A stretch of 64,000 nucleotides of DNA, from the NCBI GenBank assembly GCA_947462335.1, contig OX381714.1:52001800-52065799 (forward strand), in the 5' to 3' direction. The notes beneath the pieces are model-generated. The model was not told the DNA's origin. It ran no database searches and was given only the letters and a program-made list of their open reading frames with translations. This stretch comes from Harmothoe impar. Taxonomy: Eukaryota; Annelida; Polychaeta; Phyllodocida; Polynoidae. Made by a program: the position numbers and the translations under genes. Below, piece by piece: positions 23,401-36,700 of this stretch; positions within the stretch are counted from its first letter, which is position 1; every line of letters begins with the position of its first letter.

Positions 23401-26400
23401 CAGGTGGGTATAGCTATCAGGGTGCTGACCTTGGATTAGAGCAAAGATACTGACATACCTAACATTATCACTGCTATTGACTCAGGGTGAGTCCTAGGTG
23501 ATTATTAACAGATTTATTCACATAGTTTTAAGATACTTATAAATATTTTGTATGGCTATAAGGGATATATTGCTTACCTTTATGATGGGAAAAGAAATCC
23601 TTTGTTGAAAAAAAAGCATATGTGAAGTTACGTGAATAGGGAAAAGGGACCTTAGTGACCCTGCACTAAGGTTTTTTTTTTCACAGATCGTGTCACATAT
23701 ATATGTCAATATAGTATACCCCTTAGTGAAATGGCAGAGTACATGCATGATTGTAGTGTGGTTGTTTTGCATAGAATAATTCACAGTAGTTATTGCTAAG
23801 AAGGGATTACTCCAATACAAAGCAATTGAAACTCAAATGTCCCTTGTAAAAATGCATGTATATATGGTGTATTGTTGTAGGACTTGGAGGTATACGGTCA
23901 GGCTTTATTCTGCGCCCTCTTCCCAGTACTGGGGGTGCCTGCCCTTCCGGCCGACACGCCCACCCCATCCCACACCCAATCAGCAGCAAGACGACAGCCT
24001 CATCCTGACCCAGGGTCTAACCTTGGGATGACCTTGGAGTTGGATGAGATGACCTCGGTGATCCCCCCAGAGATGCTGTGTGACCTTCTGCGACGCGCCT
24101 TCAACCTCAGCCACCAGAGGGCAACAAAGTATGAGCGCCTTGTGCTGGGGCCTTATAAGAAGAAGACACACGCACGGGTAGGAACTAGTTACTACATTTA
24201 ATAACTATTAAAGGATGTAGGCCCTATTCTAGTAGATCTACATATGGCTGGTGTTAGAGCCCTTGGAAAGCAGGCTGACTTTGCCTGTAAAGAGGGGCCA
24301 GCATTTCCGACTTTCAGGGTCCAACAATACCTGATCAGTTAGCATGAAAGTCAGGCAATGTTGGACTCTGGCTAACCCAGGTAACCCTAGTTACAGAGAA
24401 GCATAGGGTAGTACTTTTTGACCGTTGCTGTACATCCAGCAGTGTCTGCCTCTTACCTCACAGAAGTATATAGTTCAGCTGTAATTTGTATTCATTAGCC
24501 CCATACTGAAACACTCGAAAAGGCATTGCCTAACTGTGGGAAGAAAGTCAGACTAACTCTAGGAATAATTTTAATCTAGTGATAGGCACTTGGATAAATT
24601 TTTTAAAACGGTTACAGTATATTCTGACTGTGATCATGTGATAGAGCACATTGACCCCCTCTCAGAACATTTGGAATTACATTTGTATCCTAAGTAGAAG
24701 TGAAGAAATCAACCAGAACATGCATAGGCTGCAGAAGCAAGCTGGTGCTATACAAATGTACACAGCCTGGTGTGGCAAATTGGCACCAACTACTAGAGAC
24801 ACTCTGTTCTCTCTTTAATTGCAAGGTAACATGACATATCAGGCTCGCACAATGTTACAATGATACTTGTGTATATATATCTCACTGATGAACCCGAATC
24901 CAACTATATGTGACTTGTATAGCACATTCTTTTATTGATTAAAATGAACAGTGATACCAGACACAGTTGGTGAAACCAGAGATTAGGTCTCAACCATGAC
25001 TCACCGGTGACATCTGGTGTTAGGATCTAACATCTTACCAATAGGCTTACATAGGGATACCCAGACTGCTTAACACTGGTATATCAAGACAGAACATGAC
25101 TAATTCACGGGAATACAGGAAACGTCTTGGGATTCCACGCAGGAGGTTGGAAACGGACATGTAGCATACTATTGATATGTAGAAAGAGGGCCGCATGTAA
25201 ATACAAAGGGGCCATGAATATTTCAATGAAATTCGCTTAGATAAAGTTGACCTTTACATTTGGATAATTGCCATAATTATTAGGACTTACAATTAAATAT
25301 ATTCCCAATGATAAGTAGCGGATAGCCGGCTAAAAGAGCTTTCCAATAAGCTAGTGCATGCTCTGTTATCTCTAATAGGGGCTGAATAGGAGCAAAAACG
25401 AATAGAGTCATTTCAGACAGGCACTCATAAGGGTGCCAATTTTAGTGTGCCACCTGTGACTGCTGGTTTGAGCAGTGCGGTTCTTCCAAGTGCCTACTAT
25501 TGATACTGTGGTTTCAGGTGCTGGTGGAGGAGTTGTCGAGTCAGTTCTCCCTGATGGAGAATGACAAGCACGCCTACTACAACCCGCGCTGCTTCCTGGT
25601 AGGTACAACCTTGTCTTCAGAATGACATTACCATGATGTTTGACCATGTCATTAGCCGATGCCTCTTATCACTGCTGATATCAGCCGATGCGTCATATAA
25701 GCTGATGCCTCTCAAAAGCATATGCCTCCCTTACATACACTGATACCTCTCCCTGCCCTTCACATTACCCTAAACCATTATCTCTAGTCCTTAAACCTTA
25801 AACCTTAAACCCTAACCTTACAGGTTCAACTTTAACCCTTAGCTCATGTTTTCTTCTTCTTTTAGCCATAACAGTTAGTGTAGGTTATATACGCGAACAA
25901 TGCTAATGTCGCTCCTTGTCTCTTCCTTATTTTTATCAACAGACGCGTTGGGCGTATGACCAGTGGAAGCATCAGCAGCGATGCCACCTTGGGGCCCTTA
26001 TCAGTAAGTTCTGGTATGATTCCCTGCCCCCGCTGAAAACTTCTGCTGGACCCAACACAACTCAGCATCACACACAGTATAGGCAGTTACTCAGCAAACT
26101 CATGATGTAAGTCTCTATCTCTAACATAACCCTGAACTAACATTCAAATAGCTCTAAACCGACTGACACAATATGAAATCAACTTCAGTAATAGTAAAAA
26201 CTTTTCCGAACACCTGATAAACTGTTGTTATACCCAACAGGGCATTTGACCTTCATTTTTCCCCAACTTGCAAGGGTAGACATTAACCTTGTCAGCCATG
26301 GGCCACCCCAGGCTTGCAGCTTCAGAAATCAATGGGCCCGTACCTGAAACTGCGAGCCCGGAATAATTTTTGTACTTTTCTTCAAGAGAGAAGGACAGGA

Positions 26401-29400
26401 ATCCCTGATTACTTTATATGAAGACCTAGTGATTTCCTCTTTTCAACACATATAACATAACTATTTTAGTTCAGGTATATCATCCTAGAAATATCATTCA
26501 CTCCTGTGGGCGACCCAGGCCATGGGAAGGCAATCCCTGGGGGAATTGCTGGCCCGGATCCAAAACAATAGGCCATCGGCTCTTGGCCCACTGGCTCCTG
26601 GATCATTTTCAGTAGCTCCCTGGCAGGCCTTTAAGGGGAAAGTGTTGTTTTTCTTCAGTTTATGGGCCTAGAATATCTATCCACATCAGAAAGTGCAATG
26701 AGAGTTTAGTTTTAGACCAATATATTGAGACCTCCTTTACTGTCCCAGGTATGAGGCATCATTACGAGGCCAGGATATCGTATCTGTTCTGAGTGCTCCA
26801 CTGTCCTCAGCCTCCCGGCGGCTACTGCACGAGTTTGGGCTGAGATATGGAGTGGTAAGGTTGTCAACTTTTAACTACTTAAAACCATTCTAATTCAAGT
26901 CTATTTGATGTCATTTGCAATTGGGCATGCCAATATCAATGTTGTTATCAGGGACAGTGCATGAATGTTTGCATTTAAGTAAATAAGATATGTTCCTTCA
27001 AGGTAGGCGTAATTTTCTTAAATGTAAAGTGTGTACTGAAACACTGTATGAAGATTGGCATTTAAGCAGGCCCATGCAAAGTCATGTGTTAAGTTCAACG
27101 AGGGCCATGTAAATGTTATGGGAAGCTCATAATGAGATTTAAGCGGCTTTAAGTGGCATCTTCTAGAATCAAATATCCTTAAAAGTTGCCTTTAAGCATT
27201 AAAGATTTGCCAATGTTCATGCAGTGAAAGACATGAAATGTTGTGAAAGTTTTACTAACCACACACCCCTTCTGCACGTACACAAAAGCCAAATAAAATA
27301 TATTTTTCTTAAAAAATCCAATCTGAAGACCAACTGCTTCATTTGGTGAAAGTCCCTGTCCACAGTAATGTTATTGTTAGCAAAGTAAGACAGGGCCTGC
27401 AGTCTTTGCCAAAACATGCAGGACAGTGGCAATGTCCTGCTAAAATGCCACCGGTCCAGCAGATTCACAGGTCTAGCAGGACGGAATGTCCAATTGCATG
27501 TTGGGCTTTTCTGAACTAGAAAATTCAGTTGGGCTTCTAAAGCTGAAAATATACTGTGTAAGACTATATCTATCTATCCTGATTTGGCCATAAATGATTA
27601 CAAATAAAATGTATTTTTGTTGGACAAAACTCTTTTATACTTAAAAAGCAGAAAGCGTCATATATGTGGCTATCCGGTCCTCCAAAAATGTAACCGGTCC
27701 TGCAACATTGTGAATTTGCAGGACTGAATGTCCTATGGGATGAAAAAGTTTTTGCAAAGACAGGGCCTGTCTACAACTGATACCTGATACCATGTTATTT
27801 CTGTCCCTATCAGGGTGAGATGACGCGGCAGGCCGTGTACTTGGCGTACCTTTCTGACCACTTTGAGATGGAGGTGTGGTTTATCCGTCATGTTAACTCG
27901 CAGCTTGTGGCCATCCTACACACCTTCCCTGCTAACCGCACCAGGGTCATCATGGTGCACGAGGAGGTGAGGAGAAGCACTGCTTTCAGTTTTGTAATGC
28001 AAGAAAGTAACTAGAGTATATTGATGGCAGATTGATAGTACTTACCACTGACCAAAGTATCTGAACTGATGACAGCAATCATCTTGGACTGAGATGATAA
28101 TATCAATTAGGAAATGGTATATAAAACATTAAGTAGCAAAATAAACAATATGGCCACCACTTTATTTTTTTTTCAAGAAGGATGCAGATGATATTTAATG
28201 TTATATTCAAAGTTATAATTTCAGCATTGATATATTTCATTTTATATAGATGCAGTATATATGTGCCTCTACATGGGGTAAAATTCGACACGTGCGACAT
28301 GGTGACACGGCCCTTTTAAAATCCGACACGGGCGACACGGCACTTTTAAAAATAGACGGACACAGGCATTTTTATAAGGGCTTAGTATATTCTATATATA
28401 TCAAAATCGACACGGCGACACGACTCCCTGGCTTAAAATCGACACGGCGACACGGCCAATACTGTGGGGGCCCATGTAGAGGCACATATATACTATATAG
28501 TATTACAGCAGTAGTGATAGTTATATTGTTCTTACAGTACAATCTGCTGTACAAGGCAGCCATGACACTTCACGACTGTTGTCAGCACGCCCTGACCCAC
28601 ATGACCAACCTCTTCACCGGGCAGCAGCCAACAGAAGGCATCGGTGAGACACTTATGTTATATATGTTCTGGCAGCTGGTATTCTCTCCCTGCACGGAAT
28701 CGCCATTGTTACCTGCGTCCGGATGTTATCCGGGCATAGCCTTACCAGCTAGTAGAATCAGAGGGAGGGGTCGGGAACCAGTCAAGCAAGGCGCTCAATT
28801 TGAAAACGAGGTTGAGGCAGTGCTGTGGCGGATGCTCCTATACTTTAGCATTATGGCCGATCTAAAATGACCATAAACAAATAATTAATGGCTCTCTGAC
28901 CCCTAAATATATTAGCCGAGTGGACTTTGGAATGAAATCTATTAGTAATCCACTTTTTAGGGCCTTAAATGGCGAATTACCAGAGATATTTGCTGTTGAA
29001 AGGGCGGGATGGGCGATAATAGAGCTCCGGTCGTAACAAAACAAATCTCATTCTGTTGAAATGATTTCATTTTTAAACTAGTAAGAATGTCTACCGACCT
29101 GAATTAGCAATCTACTCACAAATACTTTATAATTACCACAGTCAATGATGGTATATACTAGAATGGGTGACTTTGATGTGCTATCGATTCAGACGCAACT
29201 GCCTTAGCCTCGTTATGAGAAGCATGAAAAAGGCAAAAGTTGTATCGAAACACCATATCGATCACAGCGCCACCCTTATGTGCAGGGAGAGAATTGTGGT
29301 ATGAATAACATTGAACTAGTGATGAAGTAAGATCAAATTAAAACCACTAAAATGGTTTGGCATAAATATTCTTGACAAAAATGAAATTATACTGGACCCA

Positions 29401-32400
29401 CTGGGCCATTACTGACTCTAGTGGGCTATCGTATTCGTTCATATAATGTTCATATTCAAAATCGTGTTTACTTTTTTTTTTATCTTCTGTTAAATTTATA
29501 ACCCTGACAAAGACTTTCTTATAAGTCGAAATTGTAGGTTCATTCACTTAAACAGATGCCACCAGTTAAACCAAGTTGGAACTCTACTTGTCTTGTATAT
29601 ATATGTCCACACATATACATCCCATTTTAAAATCATTTGGTACTTAGGGTGTCTTATCGATCTGCTGACTAACGTGCTGGAACTGAAGGGGAACCAGAAC
29701 CCGGTCAGGGACTTCCTCCTCACCTACATCAAGGTGAGTTACAGATCAATGCTGCAAGAAAAGGGTGAATTCTCATAATGAATTTGCGTTTATGTTGTTT
29801 TAGCATAACCCTCATAACCTATTTTGTAATGGCTCTGTTTGCTAACATCTCATATCAGGAGATTCACAGGACAATTAGGCTATCTTTCAAATAGCATATA
29901 TCAGAATTCAGAATTATGAGGTTATATTTATGTATTTGATCGTCACGCTTCAGAAATCTTCAAAAACCTTATTAACAACTATCTGAAAAGTTACTCTTTC
30001 TTGGTAAATTGACCTAATGGCCATTTTTGGACTGGTTGTCATGGTGAGTGACCATATTGCACTGTGTGGTTGCCATGGCCAGTGGCCATGTTGTATTGGT
30101 TTCCATGGACATTGCCCATGTTATCCTGGTTGCTATGGACCATGTCAGCATGGTCCATAGAACTTGCCATGGTTAGTGGCAATGTTATACCGGTATCCAT
30201 GGATATTACCCACATTGTGCTGGTTGCTATGGATCGTGTTAGTATGTTGTATACTGGTTACCATAGTCAGTGGCCATTTCATACTGGTTTCCATGGACAT
30301 TGGCCACATTGTACTGGTTGCCATGGACCATGTCAGTATGTTGTATACTGGTTACCATGGTCCATGGCCATGTAATACTGGTTTCCATGGACATTGCCCA
30401 TGTTATCCTGATTGCTACGGACGATGTCAGCAAGTTGTATACTGGTTGCCATGGTCAGTGGCCATGCTGTTTTCATTGTCCTGGTTAGTGGGGTTAGTGG
30501 TTCAGCTCAAACAGAATGCTCAGTACTAGGATCACTCTGCTCTATGGAATTTAATATTTGATTTGTTGTACCTTCCTCTAATATGAATGAATCATTGACT
30601 ATAATTTGTCTCTCCTAGATGAATGTGGCCAATCTATACAAACGCCATAAGACTGTGGCGATGGCAGATATGAAGCTAGACCCCAGTAGCGTTCCTACAC
30701 CGGCCCTGGTCAGTAAATGATGTTATATTCTCTTAAAGGTATTATTTGGTTAAATTGATTTTATTATATATAGAAGATATATGATTAAAAACCAAAATAT
30801 ATTCACCTCAAATCTCTGTTACAGTTAATCCTGAACATAAAACAGCGAAGTGCTTTCTCAACTTTGTACTGGACAAGGCTTTTTAAATAGGTTCCATGTG
30901 AACCCTGATATAGTAGTGATGATAGAGTAAGATGCTGACAATAGCAGTCTATACGAAACCCTTTTCACCATGCAAGACATTCGGTCCTGCAGATTTTTTT
31001 TCTTTGCAGGCCCGGCTCAATTTTTCGCAGGCCTGGATATTGGAGTACAATCTTGCTATTCAAAAATCGAATATAAAGCAAGTGTTTGTACTGGCAATGA
31101 TAATAGATATATGGTTTCCCCTACATGTTACAATCATAGTAACCACTTTAATGTGTAAATTATTGAAGAACAATACAGAAAATATTCACATTTTCTGTTT
31201 TATGCTGTAGAAACCTTAATAATGGTCCGATGTATAAGCCATAAAAAATGTAGACAAGAATCTCTGGAATACAGCCAGCCATTCCGCCAGCGATAGCCGG
31301 TGGCTGGCAGGTTTTCGTATTGACTGCAATAGTCTGTATGTATCTATTTATAGTTGAGTCGGCTGGTTGCTGCTATGCGAGATGACCTGAATGAATATGC
31401 GGCCAACTACAGCCAGGTCTTTACCAGGTAACCATGGAGATATCTATTATATAGAGATATTATGGTATATAACTGTTAACTAAGTGGATAGGAGATTATC
31501 AAGGAACTGTGTCCGTATATTTACAACAGAACAGAGGGATATGATTTAATGGTAAAAGAATTCTCTTATCATACCACACTAAGTTTGCACATCTACTCTG
31601 TACATACTTTTCACATGTTTAAAATGGCTATGTCCAATTTTCTTCAATTTCTAAAATTTACTCATATTAACAAATGTTATGCTGCGTCTCGAACGTGTAA
31701 ATAGTTAAATAAACGAGTCTCACGAGAGCTCATTGAAACAAAAAAACACAAAAAAGATCATGCGCAATTTTATTCCCAATTGACCATTATATTGGGGCAT
31801 AAGATCGTAATTAAGATAAATGATAGAGAATAGTTAAGAATGGAATAGATATAGGATCGAAAGTACCGTTTGTGAAATTCCTTGCTCATTTTTAAGAAAA
31901 AATGTTTTTTTGAGCCCTAATCATCGGATGTACTAACTTTAAGTGTGCTTTCCTCCCTGTGCAGGTACTTTGACCTGGTGGCGCTCTGCACTCAGTGCTT
32001 CTACATACACCTGATGGATGACGTGGCCGTTCTCTCCGACAATGCGGTCGATGAAAATGTAAGCTATTTTTTTTCTAAATGCTGAACTCTCCCAACACAG
32101 GATTTTAGGTCCCATACCCCAAAATATATGCTCGGACAATGCAGGCGATGCAAGTTTAAGCTGAAGTTTTTCTAAATATACCTAACTACCCCAGAAAAAG
32201 ATTTTAGGTCCCATGCCCCAAAATCCATGAATGTTCTCTTCTCCATCCATGGCTTGGCATCACCCTCTCAGATCTATGGGGTTGTCTCGCCTCTCGCATC
32301 CATGGCTTCTAGGCCCAAGGTGCTCACAACCATGGCTTCCAAACTTCAGATGCCCAGAATTATGACCATGCCCCACAAATATGGCTTTCAGGACCTCCCA

Positions 32401-33753
32401 GGACCATGGCCTCTAAGCAATATAAATCACTCACCTAATTGTCATACAGTATATATATACATGTTTTGAATATTTGGCATAGAATGACATGAATATATAT
32501 ATATAGTGCATCAATCTTGAACATCGTTCTTTTACTTGCTATAGCAGAAGTCGGAGCTGGATCTTCGGCTGCTGAGTCTGGCGTATCGCCTCAGTCAGCT
32601 GGACATGGACTGGAGCCACCATATTCCTCTCAGGTAACGTACGGAGATATAATGATAATAATAATCAATTAAGTTCATAATACTAGTAAGACCTAGCTTT
32701 CGTTTGGCTTCTTTTGAGAATAACCAAATAGGGTCTTAATGATCATAATGATTAAATAAACTCTGAACAATAAAAGTAATAACAATTGAATAAGACCTTT
32801 ACAACAATATTGCAAGAAATAATAACAATTCAGTAAAGTCCTAACAATTTACCATAGTGATTAGATAAGGTCTCAAGAAACAAAATGAAGATAATAAATA
32901 AGGTCTTTGCAATAACGTTTCAAGTAATAATGATGATAACAATTAAGTAAGGTCTTAACAATCAGCAACTGCCAAAACAATACATCTTAGATATTATTCC
33001 ATAAATTGTGGTGATTAATGTATCATACAGATACCAGACATGGCGGCAGGCTTTCCGCCCGGTGGTCCTACAGTGGCTGAGTGTCATCAAGTCTCACTGT
33101 GAGCGGCTCACCATGCAGACTGTGGGGGCAGACAAGGTAAGCTGCTAGATATATATTTACTGCATAATAATGGATGGAAATACCTTGTAGGGTACATGGT
33201 ACAGTGCCTTGGTATCCTATAGAACAGTTTTACCATACACATGTGACACATTATGAATGCAATATGTGAGTATATAGATATTCTAGAGAACAATGCAGCA
33301 AGAAAGAGCAATTTTTAAGAAAGGTTGTTGATAACATTTTGAACACTTCTGAAGCATGACTGATAAATCCTATTATCTACTATTTGAAAGATATGAGATC
33401 TTTGCAACATATCCATTACAGACAATGTTATCTGCTAAAACCAACAAGTAAACACAACTTTATGATCAAAACTCATCCTTTCTTGCTGCATCAACAGTCC
33501 ATCAAATCAGACACTAATTCTATGTCCCCTTTCCAGTTCACCGGGCTGGAGCTTCACGAGGTGTCCCTCCAGTCTCCACTCTCATCGCGCCCTCCCAGTG
33601 CCGGGGCAGCCTCCCTCACCTCCCTCACACCATCTCAGAGTTCAGCCTTTGAGCCAGTCACACCTAGAGGCAGCAGGAAAAGCCCCATGGACAGTGCTGT
33701 AGGTCTTTCAAAGCTCCTTCTACAAAGATTATATTTGAAAATCAAATTGATGA

Positions 33754-33793
<40 letters not shown>

Positions 33794-36700
33794 CATAGAA
33801 ATGGATAAGACAAATAGGGCACCTATTTCTTTGAATATACCAGAGGTGTTATATTCCTTTCAACTTTGACAGAGTACTGATATTTTATCATGTTTGTGTA
33901 TAACTTACTAATGTTCTGAGTTACATAGCCTGTAAGGCCGCTCAGGTAAAGAACTGGTTATTGCTTGAATTACTTGTATTCAAACTAACAAATCCCATCG
34001 ACTTGGGGCTGCGTATGACTGATCTATTTTCAAACTCATCTCTAAATGACTGTCACCTCACACTTTCAGAACCCGTCTCTGCGGGACTGGTTGACCAGCA
34101 GTATGCAGCTGGAGGCGAGCGCGTCCTTCACCCCGAACCACCTGACTTTGACTCATTCCAAACACCAGACCAAGGTCAACAAGGATAGACACACAGCCCC
34201 CCAACACCAGGGTAACAAGCAAACAGACACAACAGAGACATCATTCTCACAACAGGTCACCGAGACCTCCTTTACATACAGACGAAGACCAACATTCCTG
34301 TTCGATGAGGATATGCAAGTCTTGAACCCTGATAAGGCTAACTCAGATATACAGGAGGTCTCTAGTGACATCAATGAGCATACTGAATCAGGCAGAGACA
34401 ACCAAAATGATGTCACTGAGCCATCTCTCAAAGACTTTGAACCCCATGAAAAGCTGGTTGGGGAGAAGCCAGAGTCTGACATCAAAACTGGGACTAGTCA
34501 GCTTCCTGGTGACCACACGGCCTCAGTCCCTGAGCTTTGTATCGATGAGGAACTTGCAGAACAAGAAGCGGTGCCTGTAAATGTATTGCCTGCAGCAAAT
34601 TTGATAATTGACAATGAGAGCATCATAGAACCAAAAAATAAAGACCTCCACGAGTCGTCTGAATGTGTCCAGGACATGCCGCAAGACTACCAACACACAA
34701 CCAGGGAACAAGCAGATCAGATGTTAGCTGTGGATGAAGACCCGAGCCTCCTCTCTGTTAGCCTGGAGTGCAACGCAAAGAGTTTTGGGGAAAGTTTCAA
34801 ACATGATGAAGTAATGGCTTTCCTCACAGATGGTGAAGTAAATCAGAAGCTTCAAGAAACTTCTGGGGAAAATGTGCAAGTCATCTCAACAGTGCTGGCC
34901 AAACCTCAAGATTCAACTTCAGAAGCAGATATGGCAACTGGTCATCCATTTAGTACCAGAGATGATGCTCCACATGTGGGTCTCGAGTCAAGCCTGGATG
35001 TGACTATCCCAGACCATGTGGAAGAAGAAGTCAAAGGGACAAATGACAATCAGGCCCAGTCCCCCGGGAGCCCCACAATGTCAGACCCATCAAGCCAGTT
35101 GTCCATATCAGAGAGCTTGCTGTCCTTCACTGGAGTTCTGCCGGTATCAGGGTCGCTGGTCGACATGACGGCTCTGTTACGGCGTCTAGTGTCTTTCAGT
35201 CGAGTCCTCGCAGACACCATGTATCCGTTACGGCCAGCATATGACACAAACTCTAAGGTAAATATAAACCAAGGCCTTTGCCCCATCCTATCCTCAAAGG
35301 AGTGGTAGATTGTGAATAGCTTTGAGAAGTGAGCAAATCTGTTAAAAGTGTCTATTAAAAAGATGAAGAAATTATTTACTCTTGACAAATACCAGTTCAT
35401 TGTACTTATATAGAACTCTATCTATGATTTTTGATGTCCACATACTAAGCTAGTGGAACAAATTTGTAGACAAATCCTCAAATCACATTGCATTGAATTA
35501 AGCGCCGGCCCATATTCACTGCATGAACATTGGCATTTTTAAGTGGCTTTAAGTTTAGTAAATGTAACCATGTAAATTTTACGGAATTTTCATAATGACC
35601 TTTAATTGGCTTTAAGGGACAGTTAATGGCTTAAAGATGCTTGAATTGTGACTTTAGGCAGTGAAACCTTTTCTTAAATTCCAACATTCATGCAGTTATT
35701 ATATGCATACAGGATAGTGTACCGGAAGAGTGGTTGGCGCTACAAGAGGATGGAGAGACAGTGGAAACCTTGGAGGCTGCATCCAGGGTGTATAATGCAG
35801 GCGCAAGGATGCAGATCTACAACAGCATTTCACAGGTACTATAAGCTAAATGAACTCAGCTTGAATTTCAATGCAAAAGCTTGTATATAATTATGTGGAT
35901 TTTTCCTTGGTTTGTCACTCTCATCCATGCCTGAAACTATGTATGCTCTTCGTAGCTTGAGTTGAATTGGAAGGTGAGAATATCTTTGATACAAAAGGAT
36001 GAATAGTCTTTTTTCTCATTATTGGTCACGTTCAGACGGTTCACCCATATCTACATAGTTGCTCTCTAAACTATCCATACACTCTCTGTGAGTGAGGCAC
36101 AGCCTTATAGATTTAGACGGCTAAAACTTACATGTGTTAGTTGCATTTGTTACTTTTTATACAACATACCACAGACTTGAATAGAATACTATTTATGTCT
36201 GTGAACATACCTAGGGTTAGATTTATATATAAAGATATGATATTCTATTGAAAAGCTTACTCTTTAAAGAGGATCTCTTTAGTTTGAGAGGTTTCTATCA
36301 TTTGAATACCATATTCAGCAATCAATTGTCACCAACTGTTTGCCCGTGCACAGTTTCCTTACTAATGGTCCGATTTTAGACACAACAAAAACCAAAATGT
36401 AGGCAATTGTTCGGTCCGGCCTCACCGGCCCTTCTGCCGGACCTGTGACATTTCTGCTGGACATTTCCCATGTCCGGCAGGATTTCATGAAGACTGATAG
36501 ACTATTTAAGTTTGCAAGTAAATATTGCTGTATTGGACATGTGCTGTTACTGTCCTTTACAGATTGTGAGTGGTGTGGTGTGTCAGTACGCTAACAACTT
36601 GCTGTGTTACGACCTGTGTGGAACCCGGGAGCATGAAGCCACCCGCCTCATAGGGCCGCAGGTTGGTTCATCAAAAGCTCACTGCATGAATGTTGGCATT

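Larger units (their letters stand above)
20439..23403 (+). other. MUN/DEP gene, exons 1-5 (N-terminus)
   Basis: Exons: 20439-20653 (coding part; the exon begins at 20433 after an acceptor), 21142-21189, 21410-21470, 22822-22858 and 23351-23403. They encode about 138 aa with no recognised domain: an acidic, Gly/Asn-rich start, then Cys-rich short exons. Four of these exons are only 37-61 nt. The 37-nt exon 4 has a 3' splice site formed by the last unit of a 36-bp minisatellite. Phase is consistent across every junction (2, 2, 0, 1, 0). Confidence 0.7.
23881..29733 (+). other. MUN/DEP gene, exons 6-12 (N-terminal helical region)
   Basis: Exons: 23881-24177, 25518-25598, 25943-26106, 26749-26854, 27814-27966, 28538-28643 and 29648-29733. 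They encode a mostly helical stretch beginning with a Leu/Pro-rich hydrophobic segment and then a block around PPEMLCDLLRRAFNLSHQRA and WAYDQWKHQQRCHLGALISK. The order and character resemble the start of the MUN region in Munc13-like and DUF810 proteins. The hydrophobic run LFCALFPVLGVPALP is too short to be called a membrane anchor. Confidence 0.75.

Noticed and set aside
25790..25835. Telomere-like CCTTAAACCTTAAACCCTAA words
   Set aside because: Only a few imperfect copies, best explained as low-complexity intron sequence.
28250..28870. 206-aa plus-strand frame overlapping exon 11
   Set aside because: It runs through two MITE-like elements; only 28538-28643 is supported as exon by phase and splice sites.
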